Shown here piece by piece: positions 43,714-50,304 of a stretch of DNA of 64,000 nucleotides. Source of the DNA: Marinomonas aquimarina (GTDB taxonomy: Bacteria; Pseudomonadota; Gammaproteobacteria; Pseudomonadales; Marinomonadaceae); contig NZ_FLOC01000018.1 in assembly GCF_900089755.1 (NCBI RefSeq), positions 32,220-96,219 on the forward strand, in the 5' to 3' direction. Below the pieces are notes generated by a model. That model did not search any database. It had not been told where the DNA came from and saw only the letters and a program-made list of their open reading frames with translations. The translations under genes and the position numbers were made by a program. The stretch's first letter is position 1; each line of letters starts with the position of its first letter.

Positions 43714-44631
43714 TCAGAACGAAGCAGCCAATGCCGGCTCCTGCTCCTCGACTTCACCTGCGGGCTCGCGCACGGCGGGCTCGACAGGCTGGTCGGCAGC
43801 GGTGTCGGCGGCAACCTCGGCTTCGGGCGCGGGTGCGTCCTCGGCTTGCGGCGCCTCGGCTTGCGCCTGGCTCGTCGGATAGACCTGGGTGCCGTCGATC
43901 TTGATGAGACCGATGTGGACCAGCGTCGATTCCAGGCTCGCTCCCGGTTCCCCGGCGCGCTCGCCCTTGGTGCGGATGTACGGATCGATCTTCATGTCGT
44001 TCAGACGGAAGGCGATCAGCACCTTGCGGTCCCCTTCGATGGCCTGCACGCACCGGCGAACCAGGTGCTCGGCTTCAGGGGTGGCGACGATGGTGTCGAA
44101 GTACCGATATTCCGGTTCACCGACAGGTCCGGCCAGCGCCGCGACGCAGCACGACAGGAACGGATCGCCATCCTTGGGGGAGACGTCCTTCGGGCGGCTG
44201 AGGTAGCCGATGCCGCGGGTGATCAGCTCGTGCAGCTTGATCGAAGCCAGTTCGGCCCGGTCAAGCGGCTCGGCCTTCAGCAGTCGCGCCTTCAGAGACG
44301 CGGCGGCCTGGCCCTTGTGCTCACCCTTGTCGCGGATGTACGCATCGCCCCAGAGGTCGCCGAGGCGGAAGCGCACCAGCGGCCGCTGCTTGGGATCGTC
44401 AACGCCGATGTAGCGCTCGACCAGTTTCTTGGCCTCGGCACCCGAGACCTTGACGTCGAAGTAGCGGTAGCTGGGGTCCTTGGCGGAGCCGACCAGCGCG
44501 GCGATGGTGCATGCCAGGAAGGGCTGCGCACGGCGGCCGCCCCGGACGGGAACCTCGCGGACACGCTGGATGTAGCCGATGCCCGAGGTGTGGAGGTCGA
44601 AATACGATTTCTCGTTGGACGTGGTGCTCAT
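43714..44631 (-). CDS. DUF3577 / STY4534-like protein
   Basis: 305 residues from the ATG at 44631. It contains two DUF3577-like repeats: residues about 8-110 (YFDLHTSGIGYIQRVREVPVRGGRRAQPFLACTIAAL in parts) and 125-225 (LHELITRGIGYLSRPKDVSPKDGDPFLSCCVAALAG in parts), each with PSYRYFD / PEYRYFD and a VLIAFRLNDMKIDPYI-type strand. The C-terminus is low-complexity Ala/Glu. This family occurs beside ICE replication genes and may bind single-stranded DNA (inference). Its leader carries element B and a hairpin. Confidence 0.85.
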   Translation of the reverse strand: MSTTSNEKSYFDLHTSGIGYIQRVREVPVRGGRRAQPFLACTIAALVGSAKDPSYRYFDVKVSGAEAKKLVERYIGVDDPKQRPLVRFRLGDLWGDAYIRDKGEHKGQAAASLKARLLKAEPLDRAELASIKLHELITRGIGYLSRPKDVSPKDGDPFLSCCVAALAGPVGEPEYRYFDTIVATPEAEHLVRRCVQAIEGDRKVLIAFRLNDMKIDPYIRTKGERAGEPGASLESTLVHIGLIKIDGTQVYPTSQAQAEAPQAEDAPAPEAEVAADTAADQPVEPAVREPAGEVEEQEPALAASF

Positions 44632-44660
44632 GGTGAATCTCCATTGGGATGAAGCGGAGA

Positions 44661-44713
44661 CACACCGGCCCCACGCATGCGGGGAAAGGTGCGTAACCCC
44701 GCGGTGGGTTGAT
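44661..44713 (-). promoter_or_regulatory. Hairpin leader of DUF3577 gene
   Basis: Several overlapping pairings (CCCC...GGGG; CACCG...CGGTG), and on the minus strand it starts ATCAACCCACCGCGGGG, the clearest version of the recurring leader start. Confidence 0.55.
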
Positions 44714-44780
44714 AAGGCGAAAGCATCCGCCACCAGGACTGGTGGCCGCTCGCGGATGGATGCGGTGCGAGCTGGCTCGG

Positions 44781-44860
44781 TCACGCAGTGGAAACTGCGC
44801 GGCAACCTCGAAGACCGATGGTTGCCTGGCATGTCGCTGACAACGTCAGCAGGCATGGGG
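44781..44860 (-). ncRNA. Three-hairpin element, copy B
   Basis: P1 CGCAGT-GGAA-ACTGCG (44784-44799), P2 GGCAACC...GGTTGCC (44801-44826), P3 GCTGAC-AAC-GTCAGC (44836-44850), ending in GGCATGGGGGCA. P2 differs from the other copies by a paired change (AGCC/GGCT to AACC/GGTT). Confidence 0.6.
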
Positions 44861-44941
44861 GCAGCATGGACGGGCTTCGCGCGCGCGGCAGTAATCAATC
44901 GGCATCCGGACGCTTCCCTTTGTCCATGCCGCCAGCGCCGC

Positions 44942-44968
44942 AAAAAAAGAAGCCCCCATGAAGGGGGC
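44942..44968 (-). terminator. Terminator of DUF3085 gene
   Basis: Minus strand GCCCCC-TTCAT-GGGGGC then TTCTTTTTTT, 25 bp past the stop at 44993. Confidence 0.9.
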
Positions 44969-44992
44969 CGTGAGGGGACAGTGGTATTCGCA

Positions 44993-45346
44993 CTACATCG
45001 ATGGCACCACCTCCAGCGACAGGTGCGTCGTGGTGGCGGATAGCATCAGATCGTCCATGCCGCGCAGGATGCGGGCGAAGACGCCTTCCTTCGGATCGAA
45101 GAACTCGCCGAAGTCGTCGCCACCCAGCTCGGCACGCGCCAGTTCCCACCAGCCGTCAAACGGGTCGGTATCCGGGTTGCAGCCGACGGCATAGGCCAGC
45201 AGCTTCACGCGGCCATCGGGACGGCGCTCTCCCTGCTCGGCGAGGAAGTACACGCCCTGGTCCTTGGCGAGGACGACGCGGCATTGGTTGGCAACGGCCT
45301 CGGCCAGCACGGGGCGCAGGTCGGAACCTTTGAATCGCAGTGACAT
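44993..45346 (-). CDS. DUF3085 family protein
   Basis: 117 residues, MSLRFKGSDLRPVLAEAVANQCRVVL, then GVYFLAEQGER, LLAYAVGCNPDTDPFDGWWELARAELGGDDFGEFF. The VGCNPDTDPFDGWW and GGDDFGE stretches are the DUF3085 signature. Small cytoplasmic protein of unknown role, restricted to mobile elements. It is preceded by AGGAGA and by a terminator-like hairpin, and has its own terminator. Confidence 0.8.
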   Translation of the reverse strand: MSLRFKGSDLRPVLAEAVANQCRVVLAKDQGVYFLAEQGERRPDGRVKLLAYAVGCNPDTDPFDGWWELARAELGGDDFGEFFDPKEGVFARILRGMDDLMLSATTTHLSLEVVPSM

Positions 45347-45360
45347 GGTTGATCTCCTGA

Positions 45361-45396
45361 AGAAAAAGGCCCTCCACCCGAATGGATGGAAGGCCT
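45361..45396 (-). terminator. Intercistronic terminator/attenuator before DUF3085
   Basis: Minus strand AGGCCTTCCATCC-ATTC-GGGTGGAGGGCCT then TTTTCT, 15 nt before the DUF3085 ATG and 29 nt after the preceding stop. Confidence 0.8.
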
Positions 45397-45424
45397 ATGG
45401 GGGCAAGTCGCCGGTAGGCTGCGG

Positions 45425-46228
45425 TCAGCCGTAGCGCCGCTTGGTTGCCTTGGCGTCGATGACGCTCACGTCGATCAGACGCCAGTGCCCGTCGTCGATA
45501 AGCCGCTCCAGCACTTCACCGAGCATGTCGAAATACACCTCGTCGTGCCGATCGACCAGTTCGCCGTCGCGGCTCAGTTCCACCGCGTAGGTGTCGCCGC
45601 CGCGGTCGTAGAGGATCGTCACCTGGCCCTCGAACTTCGAGGTCGAAACCGAGAAGCTGATCGCCGGGGGTGTCTCGATGATCTTGGACGGCTTCGGATC
45701 GACCCAGGTGAAGTCGCGGGCACCCGCATCGACCAGCATGTGGGTGATGCGCCGGAACCCATCGGGAGCCGGCATTTCCTCCAACTGCTGGATGAGCTGT
45801 CCCAGTTCCATGCACTGCGGCTCGGGGATGGGCAGCTTGGCAGGCGCGGAGCCGAGGATGTGCCTGGTGATGGTGTAGGGAACACCGTCCGCGGTCTTCT
45901 CGGTGATTACTTCCGGGGTGTCCGCGCGCAGGCCGTCGAAGCGGCGGCGGGCATACGGTTGGACATGCACCTTGGCGCCTTCGCTGGGAAGGGTGGTCAC
46001 CAGGTGGGGGTCGAGCACCGCGAACTCGCTGGGCTTGAGCTTGACGACGATGGCGTCGTCGCTGGCCGCGACCACCTTGCCGTCGAAGGGCTGGGGGTCG
46101 ATGGCGAAGCCCAGCGTCGAGGACTGCGGCTGATCATCGAACACGCGATACTTGAACGACCGCACGTTGCGGGGCACATGGCCTGCGACAAGCGAAGGCA
46201 TCATGGATTTGATGAGGGAACGGTCCAT
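45425..46228 (-). CDS. Conserved ICE protein, unknown function
   Basis: 267 residues from the ATG at 46228 with AAGGAG. A beta-rich N-terminal part (SFKYRVFDDQPQSSTLGFAIDPQPFDGKVVAASDDAIVVKLKP in parts) and a C-terminal part (FEGQVTILYDRGGDTYAVEL, DEVYFDMLGEVLERLIDDGHWRLIDV). No known family. It carries both a hairpin leader and element C upstream, so is probably the first gene of its unit. Confidence 0.7.
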   Translation of the reverse strand: MDRSLIKSMMPSLVAGHVPRNVRSFKYRVFDDQPQSSTLGFAIDPQPFDGKVVAASDDAIVVKLKPSEFAVLDPHLVTTLPSEGAKVHVQPYARRRFDGLRADTPEVITEKTADGVPYTITRHILGSAPAKLPIPEPQCMELGQLIQQLEEMPAPDGFRRITHMLVDAGARDFTWVDPKPSKIIETPPAISFSVSTSKFEGQVTILYDRGGDTYAVELSRDGELVDRHDEVYFDMLGEVLERLIDDGHWRLIDVSVIDAKATKRRYG

Positions 46229-46267
46229 GGGAATCTCCTTGAGGAAGAACAAGGGATTCCCCGCCCG

Positions 46268-46292
46268 CAAGGGAGAGGTCCCTTGTGGGTGG
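46268..46292 (-). promoter_or_regulatory. Hairpin leader
   Basis: CAAGGGA-GAGG-TCCCTTG (46268-46285) preceded on the minus strand by CATCCACCCA. Confidence 0.6.
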
Positions 46293-46324
46293 ATGGACGC
46301 GGTGCGTCCGTAGGAAGAAACAAC

Positions 46325-46402
46325 CAGCGCGGTTTCCCGTGCTTGCAGCCTCGAAGGTCTCGGCTGCCTGGGCATGTGTCGGCAACGCCGACGAACATGG
46401 GG
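46325..46402 (-). ncRNA. Three-hairpin element, copy C
   Basis: P1 GCGCGG...CCGTGC (46327-46342), P2 GCAGCC...GGCTGC (46345-46367), P3 GTCGGC-AAC-GCCGAC (46378-46392), ending ACATGGGGGCA. P3 has the stem bases of copies A and B in a different order but still fully paired. Confidence 0.6.
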
Positions 46403-46481
46403 GCAAGGATGGCCCTGGGCCGGGCTACCCGCCCGCATGAAACGGCACTGCGCCGCACCCGGTTTCCCGCGCTGGGGACAA

Positions 46482-46505
46482 GAAAAAGGCCCCTCGAAAG
46501 GGGCT
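46482..46505 (-). terminator. Terminator
   Basis: Minus strand GCCCC-TTTCGA-GGGGC then CTTTTTC; it lies 8 bp past the stop at 46513. Confidence 0.85.
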
Positions 46506-46512
46506 GGTTGGA

Positions 46513-46791
46513 TCAGGCTTGGTACACGAAGTAGTGTTCGCGCTGACGCGGGAAGAACACATGCTTCCACGTGTCGCCGCCGGTGTTGCCACCGTCGAAG
46601 ACGACCATCTCGTAGTCGTCAATGTCGGTGTCCACCAAGTCGGCGCCGGCGATATGGCGCATGTGCAGCGTGCCGTGCGTGCGCTCGAATACCAGGATCT
46701 GGCCGATGGCGTCGTCCTGGCTCATGGCGTTGACGCAGGCTCCGAGCTGGTGCTCGAAGTCCGGTGCGCGCGAAATGAGGTTGGGGAACAT
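46513..46791 (-). CDS. Small ICE protein, unknown function
   Basis: 92 residues from the ATG at 46791 (AGGAG upstream). MFPNLISRAPDFEHQLGACVNAMSQ, then ILVFERTHGTLHMRHIAG and VVFDGGNTGGDTWKHVFFPRQREHYFVYQ. Beta-rich, no motif recognised. Own terminator immediately after the stop. Confidence 0.68.
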   Translation of the reverse strand: MFPNLISRAPDFEHQLGACVNAMSQDDAIGQILVFERTHGTLHMRHIAGADLVDTDIDDYEMVVFDGGNTGGDTWKHVFFPRQREHYFVYQA

Positions 46792-46814
46792 GAGGTTGCT
46801 CCTATGAAAATGGA

Positions 46815-46844
46815 CCAGCCCGACTCTTGGGGGAGACGGGCTGG
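46815..46844 (-). promoter_or_regulatory. Hairpin leader
   Basis: CCAGCCCG and CGGGCTGG, 8-bp stem around a 14-nt loop, 24 nt upstream of the ATG at 46791. Confidence 0.55.
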
Positions 46845-46885
46845 CATGAGGGGACAAAGAGGAAGACCCGCGTGTCGCGCGGCTG

Positions 46886-47623
46886 CTAGCCCTCGGCCAG
46901 CGGCAGGCCCAGCAACGCGGGTGCGTCTGCATCGAGGATGAGGATGCGCACATCGGCCTGGCCAGCCAGTTCAAGGATGTTCGCCAGGTCGTCCGGCATG
47001 CCCTTGTTCCGGTGCTCCTGTCGAAGCTGCTCGGCGGTGATGCCCTCGGCGTGCTCCAGGTTCTGGTCCGTCCAGGGCGTGGAAATCAGCTTGACGCCGA
47101 TCGCCGGGCTGTACGGCACACGGAAGGCGATGAACAACATGGCCTCCGGCGTGGCGATGTCCGCCAGGCCGGCGAGGTAGTGCCAGCTATCGACCGTGAT
47201 GTGCTCACGGCTGATTTCCCAGCACCGGCTGTAGTAGCCGGTCTCGAAACTCAGGCGCTGCATCGCTTCCCGCGCGGCCTCGGCCGAATAGGCGTCACCG
47301 ACGTGGACTGGGCGGCCGTCGAAGTCCTCGCCATGGATGGCATAGACCACGGCACCGATCACACCTTCGCCGCTGACGCCTTCACCGGCATCGCATTCGG
47401 CCAGTACCTCGGCGTTCACGGCTTCGCGGCCATCGCTGACCACGGCGAAATCGTTGGCGACGATGCAGGACGATGAAACCAGTTCCTCGTCGGAGAGGTG
47501 TTGCTGGCTCGCGTGGATGTTGCGCCAGACATGCGGGCTTCCGTCCTCGTAGCTGATGCACAGCGTGCGGACGATTTTCAGATTCCAGTAGCCACGGTGA
47601 AAGGGATTGGGTTTCTGGGACAT
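46886..47623 (-). CDS. Conserved ICE protein (possibly DUF5983)
   Basis: 245 residues from the ATG at 47623. N-terminal WNLKIVRTLCISYEDGSPHVWRNIHASQQHLSDEELVSSSCIVANDFAVVSDGREA in parts, a middle helical part, and a C-terminal GQADVRILILDADAPALLGLPL that reads as a strand-turn-helix. DUF5983 is proposed from memory of similar ICE proteins and is uncertain. Confidence 0.68.
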   Translation of the reverse strand: MSQKPNPFHRGYWNLKIVRTLCISYEDGSPHVWRNIHASQQHLSDEELVSSSCIVANDFAVVSDGREAVNAEVLAECDAGEGVSGEGVIGAVVYAIHGEDFDGRPVHVGDAYSAEAAREAMQRLSFETGYYSRCWEISREHITVDSWHYLAGLADIATPEAMLFIAFRVPYSPAIGVKLISTPWTDQNLEHAEGITAEQLRQEHRNKGMPDDLANILELAGQADVRILILDADAPALLGLPLAEG

Positions 47624-47651
47624 TGGGAACTCTCCAGATTGAATAATGGAG

Positions 47652-47688
47652 CCAATTCCCGCCACCGGGAATTGGACCCGGTGGGTTG
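47652..47688 (-). promoter_or_regulatory. Hairpin leader
   Basis: CCAATTCCC-GCCACC-GGGAATTGG, a perfect 9-bp stem; the minus strand before it reads CAACCCACCGGG. Confidence 0.65.
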
Positions 47689-47703
47689 AAAATGGAAAAT
47701 GCG

Positions 47704-48390
47704 TCAGGCGGCGCTGATCGTTGGCATCTGGGCCAGTCGGTCGGCGACGCGACGGCGCACATTCAGGCGGAACTGCTCGTCGTTGATGCCTGCGAGCAGG
47801 TTGGCGGCCTCCAGCGCGATCAATGCCGAGGCCTCTTCGATGTCGGCGGACAGGATCGTCTTGCGCAGTTGGTCGCCGAGTTGGAGCGCCTGCGAGGACG
47901 TTCTGAAGACCTGGACCTCGCGGCTCAGGTAGCAGCCGTTGCCGCCGAACTCGAACAGCCTCGGCCTGCTGCAATGCCAGCAGCCTTCGAACTGGATGGC
48001 GGTCAGGCGATGGCCGTCATCGAAGCAGGAAGCGATCAGAAGCAAGGCTTCCAGGTCGGCGCTGTCCTCGAACTTGTGGTGCTCGATCAGGTTCTCCAGC
48101 TCCGCGTCCTGCTCGGCACCGAAGTGCGCGGCCAGCCGTTCGAGCAGAGGTGGAATCGACAACTCTTCGTCGTCGGGCATGGGGATGCCGAGTTGTGCGG
48201 CCAGGTCTTCCAGGCCGTCCAGCACATCCGTCCAGCGCGGATCATTGGTCTCGGCGATCTGGGCGATGTAGGCCTGCCCGTTGCCGGGATGGCCTTCGTT
48301 CAGCGCGAAGGCGCCGAACAGCGCCTTGATGACGGGGGTGACACGCTCCAGCACGAGAACGCCCGTGCCTTCGTAGTAGTTGTTCGCCAT
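47704..48390 (-). CDS. Conserved ICE protein, unknown function
   Basis: 228 residues from the ATG at 48390. Acidic and mostly helical: GLEDLAAQLGIPMPDDEELSIPPLLERLAAHFGAEQDAEL in parts, and a C-terminal helix set (SADIEEASALIALEAANLLAGINDEQFRLNVRRRVADRLAQ in parts). No motif recognised. The ribosome site GGAGCC can pair with GGCTCC in its leader. Confidence 0.68.
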   Translation of the reverse strand: MANNYYEGTGVLVLERVTPVIKALFGAFALNEGHPGNGQAYIAQIAETNDPRWTDVLDGLEDLAAQLGIPMPDDEELSIPPLLERLAAHFGAEQDAELENLIEHHKFEDSADLEALLLIASCFDDGHRLTAIQFEGCWHCSRPRLFEFGGNGCYLSREVQVFRTSSQALQLGDQLRKTILSADIEEASALIALEAANLLAGINDEQFRLNVRRRVADRLAQMPTISAA

Positions 48391-48393
48391 GGT

Positions 48394-48452
48394 GGCTCCT
48401 TTCGAGAAAGCGGAGCCAGCCCATGCGGACGATGGCATCCGCAGGGTGATGG
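48394..48452 (-). promoter_or_regulatory. Leader with possible ribosome-site masking
   Basis: GGCTCC (48394-48399, the ribosome site on the minus strand) pairs with GGAGCC (48412-48417); TGCGGA/TCCGCA (48424-48443) form a second hairpin upstream. Confidence 0.55.
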
Positions 48453-48533
48453 AGAAGAAATTGAGGGACATGGCCTTTTGGGCGCATGTCCCTCTCGGGG
48501 GGAACGAAAGACAGTGGTGTGCCGGAGACCGGC

Positions 48534-48926
48534 TCACCAACCGTTGTAGTTCACGAGCAGGTCGGCGATGACCTTGCGGCGTTGCAGGTCGAGACCGTCG
48601 AAGTCCGACAGCCCGTGGAAGTGGCAGCGCTTGAGCATGGCACCGCCCTCACGCGCGTTGTAGAAGCTGACCATGGCAGACAGGAACATGCGTTCGCCGC
48701 TGCTCAGGACGCCGAGGGCGTCGTTGAGCCGCAGCATGTTGGGACGCAGATCCCACTTGCTCTTGGCCTGGTTCAGACCTTCACGGGTGCCGTCGCCGAA
48801 CCACTCGGGGCCAGCAATCTCGACGCCACGCTTCCATGCCTCGAAAAAGGCTTGAGGCGCGGCGGCGAAATGCTGTTCTTCCCGCATGATCTGATCGACG
48901 ACTTCCCGCGGCAGTAGCTGGTTCAT
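48534..48926 (-). CDS. Small ICE protein, unknown function
   Basis: 130 residues from the ATG at 48926, GGAGG upstream. MNQLLPREVVDQIMREEQHFAAAPQAFFEAWKRG, GPEWFGDGTREGLNQAKSKWDL, MLRLNDALGVLSSGERMFLSAMVSFYNAREGG. Mostly helical. Only 22 bp separate it from the previous gene, so both are read as one unit. Confidence 0.68.
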   Translation of the reverse strand: MNQLLPREVVDQIMREEQHFAAAPQAFFEAWKRGVEIAGPEWFGDGTREGLNQAKSKWDLRPNMLRLNDALGVLSSGERMFLSAMVSFYNAREGGAMLKRCHFHGLSDFDGLDLQRRKVIADLLVNYNGW

Positions 48927-48948
48927 GACGTGATTCCTCCAGTTTGGA

Positions 48949-49173
48949 TCAAGGAACGGCGAGCTGGGACCAGCCGCCTCTTTCGAGGGCACGTTGAGCC
49001 GCGGCATAGCTGCGGAAGTACTCGCGGGATTCCCGCGAAACGGGGCCTTCGGTATCGCGCGTGCCGATGTAGTGGCCGGCGGCGCTTTGCAGGACTTCGA
49101 GCGGCAGGAACTTGCCGCAGTAGGTCGAGGCCAATTGCCCGAAGGTTTGGCCGAAAGAGGCTTGCTGGGACAT
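48949..49173 (-). CDS. Small ICE protein, unknown function
   Basis: 74 residues from the ATG at 49173 with AAGGAG. MSQQASFGQTFGQLASTYCGKFLPLEVLQS, then GHYIGTRDTEGPVSRESREYFRS. The GHYIGTRD..GPVSRES stretch is typical of short mobile-element proteins of unknown role. Element D and a hairpin leader lie upstream. Confidence 0.68.
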   Translation of the reverse strand: MSQQASFGQTFGQLASTYCGKFLPLEVLQSAAGHYIGTRDTEGPVSRESREYFRSYAAAQRALERGGWSQLAVP

Positions 49174-49193
49174 GGATAGGCTCCTTGGAAAAG

Positions 49194-49240
49194 CGGGGCC
49201 TCGTCCCTCACGGGATGGCGGCTCCCGCACGCGGTTGATA
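49194..49240 (-). promoter_or_regulatory. Hairpin leader
   Basis: TCCCT-CA-CGGGA-type hairpin, and ATCAACCGCG at its minus-strand start. Confidence 0.45.
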
Positions 49241-49299
49241 AAAGGCATCGACGTCACGAGGACGCGCGTCCGCAGACTTGATGCGATGCGGACTGGTGG

Positions 49300-49376
49300 G
49301 TAACGCGGGAGAGACCCGCGACAGCCTAAAACCCTGGCTGCTGGCATGTGCTGACGAATCAGCGAACATGCGGGCA
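49300..49376 (-). ncRNA. Three-hairpin element, copy D
   Basis: P1 CGCGGG-AGAGA-CCCGCG (49304-49320), P2 CAGCC...GGCTG (49322-49340), P3 GCTGA-CGAA-TCAGC (49350-49363), ending ACATGCGGGCA. 127-203 nt upstream of the ATG at 49173. Confidence 0.6.
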
Positions 49377-49445
49377 GCTTCGTGCGCGGACCGCGCTGCG
49401 TCAGTTGGAAAATGGCATCCAGCCCAGACCCGATTGATGGGGACC

Positions 49446-49478
49446 GAAAGAAAGAAGCCCCGCATCGAGTGCGGGGCT
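49446..49478 (-). terminator. Terminator
   Basis: Minus strand AGCCCCGCA-CTCGA-TGCGGGGCT then TCTTTCTTT, 26 bp past the stop at 49504. Confidence 0.88.
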
Positions 49479-49503
49479 GTCAGGAGGGTGCGGTGACGCT
49501 GGG

Positions 49504-50061
49504 TCAGTCGGGCTTGTCGCCCAGGACATACTGCTTCCACAAATCGAATGCCTGCTCGGGTGGAAGCTCGGCCAGGATGACGATGGGCTGGGCCTGCCGG
49601 GCGCGCAGCGAAGCGAAGTACGCCTTCCGGTCGGCGATGGCTTTGAGCTTGATGCCCTTGATAAACAGCAGTTTGCCTTCCTTGATGAACAGCACCTTGT
49701 TGCCGATGTCGCGGTTGAATGCGGCTCGCACCTTGCGTTCCGCGTGCATGGCGTCGGCCAGCTCATCGACCAGGAAGTCGAGCGTCATGTCGATGTAGTG
49801 AGGGTCTTCACTCTCGTGGCCGAGGTCAAGCGGCGCAGGCGGCAGGCCCTTGGCGAAGGCTTCGGCCTGCGCCAGTAGCCCCGCCTTGCCGTTGAGCGCG
49901 TGGAGGAACGTCGAGCCACCGTGGCCGTCGTTGCGGGCCTCGGCGATGGGAGTACCGTCGAACACGACGGTTGCGTTGAAGCACAGTGTTTCCTCGCTGG
50001 CGAAGTCGGCCACCTTGAGGTTCTTCAGCGTAATGCGGTCTTGCTTGGTGATGTTGTCCAT
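49504..50061 (-). CDS. Conserved ICE protein, unknown function
   Basis: 185 residues from the ATG at 50061. MDNITKQDRITLKNLKVADFASEETLCFNATVVFDGTPI in parts: a beta-sandwich-like start, then GGSTFLHALNGKAGLLAQAEAFAKGLPP and a helical centre. The C-terminal KVLFIKEGKLLFIKGIKLKAIADRKAYFASLRARQ in parts is basic. No known domain. Element E and a leader hairpin lie upstream and a terminator follows. Confidence 0.7.
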   Translation of the reverse strand: MDNITKQDRITLKNLKVADFASEETLCFNATVVFDGTPIAEARNDGHGGSTFLHALNGKAGLLAQAEAFAKGLPPAPLDLGHESEDPHYIDMTLDFLVDELADAMHAERKVRAAFNRDIGNKVLFIKEGKLLFIKGIKLKAIADRKAYFASLRARQAQPIVILAELPPEQAFDLWKQYVLGDKPD

Positions 50062-50102
50062 GGGGAAGTCCTGAGATCGACCGGGTGGCGACATGCTCCT
50101 GA

Positions 50103-50130
50103 CGGGACGTGGCGGCCATCCCGTGGGTTG
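50103..50130 (-). promoter_or_regulatory. Hairpin leader
   Basis: CGGGA (50103-50107) and TCCCG (50119-50123) pair; the minus strand starts CAACCCACGGGA like other leaders. Confidence 0.45.
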
Positions 50131-50197
50131 GAGAAATGAGGCATCGATGCCCAGTGGGCAGCGTTCGCCGGTGAGATGCCGAGGCGAACTGGCGGGT

Positions 50198-50266
50198 GGC
50201 GTGGGTGAAACCCGCGGCAGCCTTGACACCCTGGCTACGGGCTGTTGCCGAACCATCGGCAATGCA
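50198..50266 (-). ncRNA. Three-hairpin element, copy E
   Basis: P1 CGTGGG...CCCGCG (50200-50216), P2 GCAGCC...GGCTAC (50217-50238, G-U wobble if read on the minus strand), P3 TTGCCGA-ACCA-TCGGCAA (50245-50262). The flanking CATG words are partly lost; most divergent copy. Confidence 0.5.
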
Positions 50267-50304
50267 AGAGGGAGAATGGAGTGGCCCGCAGGCTGCGTCG
50301 CCGA

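Noticed and set aside
36083..50266. CRISPR array from the regularly spaced hairpins
   Set aside because: The repeats are separated by full coding genes, vary in stem sequence and have no spacer-like units or cas genes.
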